Notes: generated by a model from the letters alone, not told the origin. DNA of 64,000 nucleotides from Lysinibacillus piscis (GCF_026012395.1 NZ_BRZA01000003.1:186001-250000); one strand, 5' to 3'; numbered from the stretch's first letter, positions 1-8,187 are shown. Program-made: numbers and translations.

Positions 1-1015
1 CAGATACCGATGCAGATTGAGCATTATCAGCAATATGTCGCACAGTTTCTGATAGCTGATTCATTGTTACTACCGTTTCAGTCAGTTCGGTCAGCTGGTT
101 TTCAGCACTAGCAGCTACCTCACTGGTTACTTCAGTAATTCTCTCCGCTGCCCGCATCGTTTCCTCAGAATAGTTATTTAACTCAACAGAGGCTACTACT
201 GCCTGTTCAGCTGTTCTATCCACCTGATTGATAACTGAGCGAAGTCCACTTACCATCGCATTGAATGACCTTGTTAATTGTCCGAGCTCGTCTCTTGACT
301 GATAATCCCCATTTACTGTTAAATCTCCCTTTTCAGCGGCATAAAGTAGCTGTTTCACCCCTTGAATTGGTTTTACAATCCCTTTGGAGATGATGACACT
401 CAATAATAGAAAAATGATGGATGAAAGTATCCCTAAAACAACTATAATAATACGAGCCACTTTCACATTCGACTGGTTTTGATTATACAGCTCTTTAGCT
501 CCTTTTTGCTGATAGAGTGTCAGTTGTTCAGCTGATTGAATCATTTTATCCCTCGAAGGCACAGCTCGGTTCATATACAACTTATAGGCCGATTCCTGCT
601 GCCCATCTATAGCCAACCTTTTTACACTGGTTACTGCACTTAAATAAGCGCTCGTTCCTCCTTTTAACATTTTAAAAAATTCTTTTTCCTTGCCATCTTT
701 CACTTGTTTCCCATATTGACTCAGCAACTGGATCATTTCTATCATGTCCGTGTCTAGTTCGCTACCAAGCTCATCTCTTAAAACAATATCCGTTGTCACC
801 ATCATTTCAAGAACACGGGAATCGATTGCTCGGTTTTCAGTACGAATTTGACCCAAAAGCTGTACTGAAGCGAACTTTTCTTCATACATTTTCTCTGACT
901 GCTTTGCTATTGCATTCATGTAATAATAGCCAATCGCATTGGTTGATACCAGAACCAGCAATGCATTTATTACAATTAGGCCGATTTTTGTCTGGATTTT
1001 CATTTGTTTAATCAT
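1..1015 (-). CDS. Methyl-accepting chemotaxis protein, 3' end cut off by window edge
   Basis: This is a membrane chemoreceptor that passes ligand signals to CheA/CheW. Translated from the ATG at 1015, it has an N-terminal membrane segment (about residues 10-30), a helical extracytoplasmic domain of about 150 residues, a second membrane segment (about 190-212), a HAMP linker (including VKPIQGVKQL) and the start of the coiled-coil signalling domain. The conserved hairpin tip lies outside the window. The start is supported by GGAGGG six bases upstream. A hairpin followed by a T run sits only about 20 bases upstream of that site, which is unusual for a gene with its own promoter. The domain order is typical of MCPs; the ligand is unknown. 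Confidence 0.9.
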   Translation of the reverse strand, partial: MIKQMKIQTKIGLIVINALLVLVSTNAIGYYYMNAIAKQSEKMYEEKFASVQLLGQIRTENRAIDSRVLEMMVTTDIVLRDELGSELDTDMIEMIQLLSQYGKQVKDGKEKEFFKMLKGGTSAYLSAVTSVKRLAIDGQQESAYKLYMNRAVPSRDKMIQSAEQLTLYQQKGAKELYNQNQSNVKVARIIIVVLGILSSIIFLLLSVIISKGIVKPIQGVKQLLYAAEKGDLTVNGDYQSRDELGQLTRSFNAMVSGLRSVINQVDRTAEQAVVASVELNNYSEETMRAAERITEVTSEVAASAENQLTELTETVVTMNQLSETVRHIADNAQSASVS

Positions 1016-1037
1016 CTCAAGCCCTCCGCCTGTTCGC

Positions 1038-1070
1038 AAAAAATGCACGCAATGACTTTGTGCATTTTTT
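1038..1070 (-). terminator. Hairpin terminator between the ABC operon remnant and the MCP
   Basis: AAAAAATGCAC (1038-1048) pairs perfectly with GTGCATTTTTT (1060-1070) around an 11-base loop. Read on the minus strand it ends in a T run, as an intrinsic terminator does. It lies downstream of the sugar ABC operon and immediately upstream of the MCP ribosome-binding site. Confidence 0.7.
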
Positions 1071-1131
1071 ACATAACCAACAATTTATTCTGCAGTCTTA
1101 TAAATCATACTTACATACATATTCGCTGCCC

Positions 1132-1263
1132 TTAAGTAAATAGCAATCCATCCTGTATTAGCTTCATGACATTATTAACAAATTCATTGTGTGTGCCAGT
1201 CACCCCATGGTAGAACATGAGCCAGCCCTCTGTTATTTCAATTGGCACTGGATCACCTTTCAT
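1132..1263 (-). pseudogene. Probable remnant of a GH130 glycoside phosphorylase (C-terminal part)
   Basis: The minus strand encodes a 43-residue open stretch containing PVPIEITEGWLMFYHGVTGT. This resembles the GH130 signature PPIxTxxGWLxIYHGV, which lies near the C-terminus of beta-mannoside phosphorylases. In-frame stops lie just upstream (at 1264-1290) and at 1132, and the following GH130 segment is not recognisable, so this is a decayed fragment rather than a gene. Its place directly downstream of a carbohydrate ABC importer fits an ancestral uptake-plus-phosphorolysis operon. The family call is from memory of the motif; the fragment is short, so confidence is moderate. Confidence 0.5.
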
Positions 1264-1354
1264 TTCTATAGTTATTCATTACCCATCTGATTCATCATGT
1301 GGTAGTGTTGCCCTAGTAAGCAAGGTTTGAATTTACATTTCGAAAGGTATCTCC

Positions 1355-2251
1355 TTACTTAACAGATCCTTGAGAGAATCCGTTGTAAATGTACTTCTGC
1401 AGAGCTAAAAATGTAATAACTGTTGGGATGATTGCTATCATGATGCCAGCTGATATAACTTCCCATTGCGCCCCATACGGTCCTTTAAATTTGAATAATG
1501 CAGTGGATATAACCTGCAGATCTGTTTTCGGCATATACAAAAATGGAGTGTAAAAGTCGTTATATACTCCTACACCTTTTACAATAATAACCGTTACGAT
1601 TGCCGGCTTCAAAAGGGGAAGAATAATTTTCCAATATATTGTCCAATAAGAAGCCCCCTCCAGCATGGCAGATTCATCGAGCGAAATCGAAACAGAGTCA
1701 AGAAACTGCAGGAAGATATATACCGCAATAATATCCGTGCCTAGATACAAAATAATGGCAGCCAGACGTGTATTAAACAAACCTAAATCATTAATAATCT
1801 GGAAAGTCGCTACTTGCGTTGTTACACCAGGAATTAACGTTGCAAGTAAAAAAGCAACGACCAGCAATTTTTTCCCTTTGAAATGAAATCGATGCAAAAC
1901 AAAAGCAATCATGGAGCCCAACAAAGTTGCACCAACAATTGAAACTATCAAAATGATGGCTGTATTCATAAATCCTAAAAGCATTTTGCCTTCCATAAAT
2001 GCTCTGGTATAATTTTCAAAATAAAACCAATTTTCAGGTGGTGTTAATGGTCCCGTAGATGCATACTCACTTCTTGTTTTTAAAGAAGCAAAAAAAACAA
2101 CAATAATAGGAATGAGAGCTGCCAAAGCTCCAATGATTAAAGATCCATATTTAACAAATAGTGAAGCCACTTTCAATGGATTTTGCTTCCCTTTGTCAGA
2201 ATTTACTCTGACTGCGTTGAATGCTACCTTTGCTGATGTTAGCTTGTTCAT
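1355..2251 (-). CDS. Carbohydrate ABC transporter permease (MalG/LacG type)
   Basis: This is one of two inner-membrane subunits of a CUT1-family sugar importer. The 298 residues hold about six membrane segments and the EAA loop near residues 190-210 (EGASYWTIYWKIILPLL), which docks to the ATPase. The C-terminus ends in the family-typical YIYNGFSQGSVK. The gene follows the MalF-type permease by one base and starts at an ATG with AAGGAGG upstream. No ATP-binding gene is present, so the importer probably shares a housekeeping MsmX-like ATPase, as is common in Bacillales. Expression should follow the LacI-controlled promoter upstream of the binding protein. Confidence 0.93.
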   Translation of the reverse strand: MNKLTSAKVAFNAVRVNSDKGKQNPLKVASLFVKYGSLIIGALAALIPIIVVFFASLKTRSEYASTGPLTPPENWFYFENYTRAFMEGKMLLGFMNTAIILIVSIVGATLLGSMIAFVLHRFHFKGKKLLVVAFLLATLIPGVTTQVATFQIINDLGLFNTRLAAIILYLGTDIIAVYIFLQFLDSVSISLDESAMLEGASYWTIYWKIILPLLKPAIVTVIIVKGVGVYNDFYTPFLYMPKTDLQVISTALFKFKGPYGAQWEVISAGIMIAIIPTVITFLALQKYIYNGFSQGSVK

Positions 2252-2252
2252 C

Positions 2253-3134
2253 TTAGCGTTCCTCCTTAAATGCTAGGCGCTGTACAACCGTTACAACGAT
2301 AACAATAAACAGCAAAACCACTGCCATCGCTGAAGCAAGCCCTACTTTCCCATATTTAAATGCTAAATCGACTGTCTGAATAACAAAAGTCTTACTACCA
2401 TTTGCCCCACCTGTCATGATAAATGGAATTTCAAATGCGCTAATCGTACCACTGATTGCTAAAATAATATTCAACTGTACCATTCTGCTGATACTTGGCA
2501 AAATGATGTAACGAAATTGATGCCATCGATTCGCACCATCCATTTCCGCCGCTTCATAAATCTCATTTGGTATCGAGGAAATAGCACCAAGAAAAATAAT
2601 AAAGTTAAAGCCCATGTATCGCCATACTGATGTACCTGCAAGAGAAATGTTAATAATATCTGGGTTTCCAAGCCAGTGCTGCACTAGGCTTCCCAGCCCA
2701 AGCATACCGAGAATTGTATCAAACGTGCCCTCTGGACGAAAAAAAATCATAAACATAAATCCAATTGCTACGCCGTTTAACAAATAGGGGAAAAATAAGA
2801 TTCCTTTAAACAGATTTTTAAATTTAACGTTAAAACTTAAAATAGTAGCAAAGTATAAGGCTAGTCCCATTTGCACAAAAGTGGCAAAAAAGTAATAGAC
2901 ACTGACTTTAAATACAACAAAATATTCTGGATTGGTAAAAATAGATTTATAGTTTTCCAACCCAACCCATTCTTTCTCTTTGCTAAATCCATTCCAGTCT
3001 GTAAAACTATAATGAAACATATTAAATACTGGCAGATATGCAAATGTGAACAAAAGTACAACCGGTAGCAGGGAAAAAGTAAAGATAATTATTTTCCGCT
3101 GATTTTTATACGACAAGTCCGAAAGTTTAAACAT
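2253..3134 (-). CDS. Carbohydrate ABC transporter permease (MalF/LacF type)
   Basis: This is the second permease subunit of the sugar importer, acting in the cytoplasmic membrane as the heterodimer partner of the MalG-type protein. It has 293 residues with about six membrane segments. The EAA motif is visible near residues 190-210 (EAAEMDGANRWHQFRYIILP), followed by the usual glycine-bearing hydrophobic stretch. The start is an ATG preceded by AGGAGGTG. It lies 71 bases downstream of the binding-protein gene with a hairpin in the gap, an arrangement that usually lets the binding protein be made in excess over the permeases. Confidence 0.93.
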   Translation of the reverse strand: MFKLSDLSYKNQRKIIIFTFSLLPVVLLFTFAYLPVFNMFHYSFTDWNGFSKEKEWVGLENYKSIFTNPEYFVVFKVSVYYFFATFVQMGLALYFATILSFNVKFKNLFKGILFFPYLLNGVAIGFMFMIFFRPEGTFDTILGMLGLGSLVQHWLGNPDIINISLAGTSVWRYMGFNFIIFLGAISSIPNEIYEAAEMDGANRWHQFRYIILPSISRMVQLNIILAISGTISAFEIPFIMTGGANGSKTFVIQTVDLAFKYGKVGLASAMAVVLLFIVIVVTVVQRLAFKEER

Positions 3135-3162
3135 CTCGGCACCTCCTATAATGAAAAGAAAA

Positions 3163-3193
3163 GCAGAAAAGCATAGTATGCACGCCTTTCTGC
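3163..3193 (-). terminator. Intercistronic hairpin after the binding-protein gene
   Basis: GCAGAAAAGC (3163-3172) can pair with GCCTTTCTGC (3184-3193) apart from one mismatch/wobble, and outer AAAAGCAG/CTGCTTTT segments extend the stem. A T-rich stretch follows on the minus strand before the MalF-type start. It is likely a partial terminator or an RNA-stabilising structure that sets the binding protein : permease ratio. Confidence 0.5.
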
Positions 3194-3205
3194 CTCCTCT
3201 GCTTT

Positions 3206-4522
3206 TTATTCGTTCATTACCTTTTTACTAGCTTCATTCCATGCTTTATTAAATCTTTCAGCTAAATCCTCATAAGATTCATCTCGATTGCCAATTCCTG
3301 CTTCCATAATGACCTTTTTATTATCTTCAAGCCAAAAACCAATTTCTGCTTCTTTATCGATTTTGTCAACAAGACCTTCTTGACCTTTTTTTGCTGGCGT
3401 TAACAAAGTAAACTCTACCCCTTGCTCTTCATACTGTTTCAGTTCTTCAGGAAGTGGTTCGTCTTTTGCAGCACTGATGCCACCTGCCTGCTCAACGGAA
3501 TAATTAGATTCATGAATAAACCAATCTACCCAAGCCTGTGCTGCCTCTTTATTTTTGCTATTTTTGTTTATCGCAATTTGGAAATCTGCTCCAAGTGGGA
3601 AAATTACTTTCTCTGCATTTGTCGGGAATGGCATATAACCAATGTCATCTGGATTGTCTGCTACACTCTTAATCTGGTCAATCGCCCATGAACCAAGAAC
3701 CATCGTTGCAATTTCCCCTCGGCCCATCATTGCTTTTGATGATTCCCAGTCCGTTGTTAACGGATCTTCCTCAATCAAGCCTTCTTTTGCTGTGTCATAC
3801 ATTAATTCGTACATTTCATAATGAGGCTTTCCTTTGGCAAATGGATTATCTTCATTCGGCATTTTAATATTGTAGTAATCTGGATTACCCGCTACTGTTG
3901 TGATGGCCCCTTCCCACTGCGTAAGAGGCCAGCCACTTGCATAGTTTGAGTACAAAGGAATTGCATCTGTTTTATCTTTTACCGATTTTAGTGCTGTTTT
4001 AAATTCATCAAACGTTTTTGGAACTTCTTTAATACCAGATTGTGCAAACACTTTTTTGTTGTAAACGATGCCTGTATATGTTACAGCAATTGGAATCCCA
4101 TATACTTTTCCATTTACTGCTCGCTCTTCCACACCCATGTACTTCTCTTTCATTTCCTCTAAGTCACCAAGCGGTTCAAAGAAATCAGGTATATCAGCAA
4201 TTGGAATTTGTGTCGGAATTAATAACACATCTCCGTAATCTTTTGTATTCATTCGAGGAGTAATTTGCCCACCATAATCAGCCAGCGCTTCAAATGATAC
4301 ATTTACATCTGGGTACTTTTCTTGGAACTGTTTGGCATAATCCTGAAAGACAGTATCCACAATATCCGTCCGCTGTGTAATTACGGTAATATCACCGCTG
4401 ATACCTCCATTTTCTTTACTGCCACCTTCAGACAACTTTTCTTTTGCTACTCCACAGCCTGATAGTCCTACTGTCAGAAACAGTCCTGCCGCTAAAAAAG
4501 CAGCCCATCTTTTCTTTTTCAT
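3206..4522 (-). CDS. Sugar ABC transporter substrate-binding lipoprotein
   Basis: This is an extracellular sugar-binding protein of the CUT1 family that delivers substrate to the adjacent permeases. It has 438 residues. The first 23 form a lipoprotein signal with lipobox LSGC, so the mature protein should be anchored to the outer face of the membrane through a diacylated cysteine. The rest has the two-lobe binding-protein pattern (for example TYTGIVYNKKVF near residue 150, and a Gly/Trp-rich hinge GSWAIDQIK). It is the first gene of the importer operon, with a consensus promoter and a palindromic operator upstream. The substrate cannot be read from sequence; the neighbouring GH130 remnant hints at a beta-mannoside. 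Confidence 0.93.
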   Translation of the reverse strand: MKKKRWAAFLAAGLFLTVGLSGCGVAKEKLSEGGSKENGGISGDITVITQRTDIVDTVFQDYAKQFQEKYPDVNVSFEALADYGGQITPRMNTKDYGDVLLIPTQIPIADIPDFFEPLGDLEEMKEKYMGVEERAVNGKVYGIPIAVTYTGIVYNKKVFAQSGIKEVPKTFDEFKTALKSVKDKTDAIPLYSNYASGWPLTQWEGAITTVAGNPDYYNIKMPNEDNPFAKGKPHYEMYELMYDTAKEGLIEEDPLTTDWESSKAMMGRGEIATMVLGSWAIDQIKSVADNPDDIGYMPFPTNAEKVIFPLGADFQIAINKNSKNKEAAQAWVDWFIHESNYSVEQAGGISAAKDEPLPEELKQYEEQGVEFTLLTPAKKGQEGLVDKIDKEAEIGFWLEDNKKVIMEAGIGNRDESYEDLAERFNKAWNEASKKVMNE

Positions 4523-4542
4523 TACAAATCCCCCTGTTCAAT

Positions 4543-4563
4543 TTAAGTTATCGTTAAACTTAA
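4543..4563 (-). promoter_or_regulatory. LacI-type operator at the sugar importer promoter
   Basis: Perfect 7-bp arms TTAAGTT (4543-4549) and AACTTAA (4557-4563) flank ATCGTTA. The centre, read on the minus strand as GTTTAACGATAAC, matches 11 of 13 bases of the GTTAATCGATAAC element in front of the neighbouring lacI-type gene. It lies just downstream of the -10 box, where bound repressor would block initiation. Confidence 0.7.
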
Positions 4564-4568
4564 TTGAT

Positions 4569-4597
4569 ATTTTATATTGGTACCGCTTTATTGTCAA
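4569..4597 (-). promoter_or_regulatory. Sigma-A promoter of the sugar importer operon
   Basis: A -35 TTGACA lies at 4597-4592. A TAAAAT -10 with 17-bp spacing lies at 4574-4569; TATAAA, two bases earlier, is an alternative. It points to the binding-protein gene, with the operator right after it. Confidence 0.7.
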
Positions 4598-4674
4598 TTT
4601 ATTTTCTGAAAAATTAGTTAACAAAACCATTATATTAACCTAATGGATTACTTTATAATTTTCCAACAAAAAAA

Positions 4675-4696
4675 ACATAGACTAAAGTGTCTATGT
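4675..4696 (-). terminator. Terminator of the LacI-type regulator
   Basis: The stem ACATAGAC (4675-4682) / GTCTATGT (4689-4696) has a 6-base loop and a run of T on the minus strand at 4674-4667. It overlaps the regulator's stop codon. Confidence 0.85.
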
Positions 4697-5716
4697 TTTT
4701 TTTGAAACAGTCAGTGGAGAGCTAACTGAATCCCGATAAATAATCCGTCCTTTAACTTGAACACGACCAAACTTTTTCGAAAAATCCTTCATTTTTTCAT
4801 CTATAAATCGAACAGCGATGCTAGCCATTTCTTCTACATCAACTGCTACTGTCGTCAATCCGGGAACTCCAATAGTAGCATACACATCATTATCAAACCC
4901 TACTACTGATACATCCTCAGGTACTTGATAGCCAAGTTCGATAAGCTTGTTAATCAAAAGGCGAGCCACTTGGTCGCAATTACAGACAAATGCACTTGGA
5001 ATCACGTCAGGTAATTCAATATCAACATATTTTCCCTCTTCATCACGGTCATTTAAAATATAGTTATCATTTCTCTTAAGCCCGTGTTCTAGAAGTGATT
5101 TATAATAGCCTAAAAACCGGTCTTGAATACTGCTTGTTGCATATAAATTACCGACATAAGCAATTTCTTTATGTCCTTTACTTATCAAATAATTAGTTAA
5201 ATCATAGGCACCATAGAAGTTGTCAGTGGTTACTGAATCCATGTCAGTGTGCTCATCATAAAAATCCATAAATACTACTGGAATATTTACAGACTGTATC
5301 ATCTCGATATATGCTTTATTGGTCTGCCCCAGCACAATCAGACCATCCACCTTTTGTTCTAAATAAATCCTCGGTGGAACTAAAGATTTTTCATCATTTA
5401 AGCTTAAAATATGCAAAATGCCATAATAACCTTTTTGCTCTAAGGATTTTGATAGTGATTGGTATACATTCAAATAAAAGGATTGTGTCATTCCTGTAAA
5501 ACGTTCAGGAATAATTATACCAATATTATGGGAACGACCATCTTTCATGGCACGAGCTACAGTATTAAAGCGATATCCCATTTCTTCTGCAACTTTTTTA
5601 ATTTTTAACTTTAAATCGGCACTGACTCCTTCCTTATCATTTAATGCTTTTGATACCGTCACACTACTTACACCAAGTTTTTCTGCGATATCACGCATAG
5701 TAATATTTGATTTCAA
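4691..5716 (-). CDS. LacI/GalR-family transcriptional repressor
   Basis: This is a DNA-binding repressor expected to control the adjacent sugar importer and itself. The N-terminal helix-turn-helix is textbook (MRDIAEKLGVSSVTVSKALN), followed by a periplasmic-binding-protein-like sensor domain (about residues 60-335) with GIIIPERF and VVGFDND motifs. I chose the TTG at 5716 (protein begins with KSNITMRDIA after the initiator) because AGAGGTGAG lies at the right distance. The ATG farther upstream at 5785 falls inside the promoter -35 box and so cannot be translated from that transcript. Length, about 341 residues, is normal for the family. Confidence 0.92.
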   Translation of the reverse strand: MKSNITMRDIAEKLGVSSVTVSKALNDKEGVSADLKLKIKKVAEEMGYRFNTVARAMKDGRSHNIGIIIPERFTGMTQSFYLNVYQSLSKSLEQKGYYGILHILSLNDEKSLVPPRIYLEQKVDGLIVLGQTNKAYIEMIQSVNIPVVFMDFYDEHTDMDSVTTDNFYGAYDLTNYLISKGHKEIAYVGNLYATSSIQDRFLGYYKSLLEHGLKRNDNYILNDRDEEGKYVDIELPDVIPSAFVCNCDQVARLLINKLIELGYQVPEDVSVVGFDNDVYATIGVPGLTTVAVDVEEMASIAVRFIDEKMKDFSKKFGRVQVKGRIIYRDSVSSPLTVSKKT

Positions 5717-5740
5717 GCTCTCACCTCTTATTAATTCTCT

Positions 5741-5785
5741 GTTAATCGATAACTTTATTCTATGGTTAATAAAAAAAATTGTCAA
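5741..5785 (-). promoter_or_regulatory. Promoter and auto-operator of the LacI-type regulator
   Basis: The minus strand has TTGACA (5785-5780), a 17-bp spacer and TAGAAT (5762-5757), then GTTAATCGATAAC (plus-strand reading, 5741-5753) directly after the -10. The same operator-after-minus-10 geometry occurs at the importer promoter, which supports autoregulation. Confidence 0.7.
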
Positions 5786-5796
5786 TATGCCTCTGA

Positions 5797-6186
5797 ACCT
5801 TCATTACTCCTTATTCATCCACTTGTCTAACAACTTCACAATCATATTCATTTTCAATTGCATATTTTGAGCGTAATTTGCAAAAACTACTGAGTACAAG
5901 CAAATTCACAAATGATAAACAGGAGCGAGAGTTCAAACTAAAGGTCCTTCCATCATTAGGATTTTCTCTAGTCGTTTCTTGCCGTTTTATATTCAATACA
6001 TTAAAGGGCAACCATGTTAACTTTGCTAATAGTATGCGCTATTTAACAATTTATTTTTCCATGCTCATTGTTCCAGCAGCCATGCTCACGCTTGATCATT
6101 CCAGTAAATATAAAGCAGCCTGGATTTACAAGATTGTGCCATTCTCTGTTAATAAAAGGAGCCTCAAAGCCTTTTACTATTTATAA
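5797..6186 (+). pseudogene. Fragment of a multi-spanning membrane protein, probably ABC-exporter-like
   Basis: The plus strand is open from 5797 to the stop at 6186 without a credible start or ribosome-binding site. It reads as an internal piece of a membrane protein: DKQEREFKLKVLPSLGFSLV, a hydrophobic segment (YFSMLIVPAAMLTL) and SSKYKAAWIYKIVPF. The last motif recalls large ABC-2-like membrane proteins of Bacilli, from memory only. Both ends are missing and no homologous continuation is visible after LKAF, so it appears to be a relic left between the regulator and the convergent glycosyltransferase gene. Confidence 0.4.
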
Positions 6187-6258
6187 CGGCTACTGTAACT
6201 ATATGGAAAAATTTTTACACGCCAGCCAAAATACCTTCAATAAAATACACAGTAAAAA

Positions 6259-6292
6259 ATGCCAAAGCACTCATTCTATAGCGCTTTGGCAT
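6259..6292 (-). terminator. Terminator of the glycosyltransferase/DedA cluster
   Basis: ATGCCAAAGC (6259-6268) pairs with GCTTTGGCAT (6283-6292), and a T run follows on the minus strand (6258-6253). The plus side is also T-rich, so it may work both ways. Confidence 0.8.
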
Positions 6293-6295
6293 CTT

Positions 6296-7441
6296 TTATT
6301 GTACGTTATGTGAGGCAAGACACATCTCATGGACTGCCTGATTTTTACCTAGCATGGATTGCATAAATTGCACCCATTCATCCGCCGTTTTAATGTGTAA
6401 ATTATTCAAATATGTTGCTACTTGCTGTTTATAATGAGCCATAGCATCTTCATTTAGCAGTACACGTTCCAATTGCTGATGTAGACATTCATTTGTATTC
6501 AGCTTATACGCTAAGCCTTGATCCATTAAATATTTCAAATTACGCTCTTCCTGCCCTGGTAATACGGAATGCACAAAAATAGGTAGCTTTTTTCGTAAAA
6601 CTTCGCTAACCGTCACACCACCAGGTTTTGTTATAATAGCATCCATTTGGTCATAAAGTCGATTCATTTCAGAGCGTGATTCAATATAAGAAAATGGTGT
6701 GACATTCGGTAATTGCCACGCTAAAATTTGCTGATATAACTTCTTGTTCGTGCCACATAAAATATAGTAATGGAAATATTCATTTTGCTTGAGCTGTTCA
6801 TATAAGTTAGTACAATTCATCAAGCCTGAATTCCCACCCGCAATTAAAATATTGCGTGCAAAATTATGCAATGCTGTAGTTCGGAGCATTTCTTCATGCA
6901 CAGGGATACCTGTCACAAATATGCTAGCTTCTGCTACACCTTGCTGACATAATAAATCCTTCATCTCCTGCATAGGTACAAAATGATAATCGATTGCCTC
7001 AATACTCCAAAGTTGGCTCATGAAAAAATCTGTATAAACATTCACAACGGGTATTTGGCAATGTCCACTTTGCTTTAATTTATTGAGTAAATAAGACGGC
7101 GCACTTTGTGTACAAAAAATAATATCTGGCTTCTCTTGTTCTAGTAAACGCAGTAAATGTTTCAATAACATTTCATATAATTTGAAATTAGGCTTCGACT
7201 CTTCTCGTTGGTCAAACACTCGGTCATAAAATTTCGTATAAGTTGTAGGTGCGTATTGAATCCATGATAAATAGCTGCGAGATATCACTTTTTCTACAAA
7301 AGGGTTGGCGTAGTTTAACAGATCCACCTTTTTCACTTCGACATCTTCATTATGCTTGGCAACAAAAGCCATCAGTGCATCTGCTACTTGATGATGTCCC
7401 GTTTGTATCGTTAAAAACGGCAAAAACAGCGCTTTTTTCAT
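6296..7441 (-). CDS. MGDG-synthase/UgtP-like glycosyltransferase
   Basis: This is a family 28-type glycosyltransferase likely acting on membrane diacylglycerol at the inner face of the membrane. The N-terminal half (residues 5-150) is the MGDG-synthase acceptor domain, with the opening TIQTGHHQVADAL. The C-terminal half has the nucleotide-sugar site with AGGNSGLMN (about 195) and the hallmark TKPGGVTVSEVL plus PGQEERN (about 275-305), as in UgtP. The length of 381 residues is normal. The ATG is preceded by GAGGAGG. Its neighbours DedA and polysaccharide deacetylase point to envelope lipid/glycan metabolism. The exact sugar and acceptor are not decided by sequence; a UgtP paralogue is the safest reading. 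Confidence 0.85.
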   Translation of the reverse strand: MKKALFLPFLTIQTGHHQVADALMAFVAKHNEDVEVKKVDLLNYANPFVEKVISRSYLSWIQYAPTTYTKFYDRVFDQREESKPNFKLYEMLLKHLLRLLEQEKPDIIFCTQSAPSYLLNKLKQSGHCQIPVVNVYTDFFMSQLWSIEAIDYHFVPMQEMKDLLCQQGVAEASIFVTGIPVHEEMLRTTALHNFARNILIAGGNSGLMNCTNLYEQLKQNEYFHYYILCGTNKKLYQQILAWQLPNVTPFSYIESRSEMNRLYDQMDAIITKPGGVTVSEVLRKKLPIFVHSVLPGQEERNLKYLMDQGLAYKLNTNECLHQQLERVLLNEDAMAHYKQQVATYLNNLHIKTADEWVQFMQSMLGKNQAVHEMCLASHNVQ

Positions 7442-7453
7442 ATCGTTTCCTCC

Positions 7454-8047
7454 TCACACCCTTGACTTCAAGCGTAATTTTTTTCGATTTTTCCACAATA
7501 AATAAATAATAAACACCACACTAATGCCAATCCCCATATATGGTGCAGCTTCTGGTCCGACATGAAAAACCGAGCCTAAAATACGCCCTGCGATTAAAAA
7601 TGGTATCACCCATACGAGTGTTGCCACTAAAGCATATATTGAATACATTTTAAACGGAACACGACTAACACCTGCGACATATGGACTCAATTGCCGTACA
7701 CCAGGAAGAAAAATACTAATGACTACTGTCCGAAACGCATTCCGATTAAAGCCTTTACTAACCACTTCTAAGTTTCGCTCTGTTAGCCCAATAAATTTAC
7801 CGAAGCGCTTCATAAATGGGTAGCCTAACCAACGTCCAATAGCGTATGCTGCTAATAGCCCCGCATAAACCCCACCTAATGTACTTATAATGGATAAGCC
7901 TAAGGACAAACGATGGTAACCGACAAATAAACCTACTAAAAAAATTAATGATTCCTCTGGTGCTGGAATTCCTACAATGCCAAAAAATAGCGATACAATA
8001 ATTAACACATAGCCATATGTTTCAAGTAAATTGACGACTTCATCCAT
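7454..8047 (-). CDS. DedA-family (SNARE-associated) membrane protein
   Basis: This is a small polytopic membrane protein of the DedA/VTT family; some members act in lipid-carrier or phospholipid flipping. Its 197 residues show the family features: an amphipathic re-entrant region with GIPAPEESLIFLVG (about 26-40), the GxxxG-bearing AAYAIGRWLGYPF stretch, and the VISIFLPGVRQLSPYVAG motif with its arginine and proline (about 110-130). It is followed 12 bases later by the glycosyltransferase gene, so the two are probably co-transcribed. The start is an ATG preceded by AAGGTAGGT. Confidence 0.9.
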   Translation of the reverse strand: MDEVVNLLETYGYVLIIVSLFFGIVGIPAPEESLIFLVGLFVGYHRLSLGLSIISTLGGVYAGLLAAYAIGRWLGYPFMKRFGKFIGLTERNLEVVSKGFNRNAFRTVVISIFLPGVRQLSPYVAGVSRVPFKMYSIYALVATLVWVIPFLIAGRILGSVFHVGPEAAPYMGIGISVVFIIYLLWKNRKKLRLKSRV

Positions 8048-8070
8048 AACAATACCTACCTTAGCATAAT

Positions 8071-8187
8071 CAATTTCGCCCTACCGTAATTGCGTCTGGA
8101 TTTTTTCAAGCTCACTCATAGGAAGGAGTCTTCTATATCTGGCACTTCATTTTCAATACAAAAAACATTTACTGAAGCAAGATAAAC
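8071..8187 (+). repeat. Dispersed palindromic repeat, copy A (degenerate)
   Basis: The 5' 45 bases (CAATTTCGCC...CGTAATTGCGTCTGGATTTTTTC) and the 3' end (ACTGAAGCAAGATAAAC) match copies at 8871 and 39112. The middle has diverged. The 3' end covers the stop codon and last codons of the deacetylase gene. Confidence 0.6.

Noticed and set aside
5811-6011. Minus-strand open frame of 66 codons near the LacI-type gene
   Set aside because: It is antisense to the membrane-protein relic, has no ribosome-binding site and no recognisable domain.
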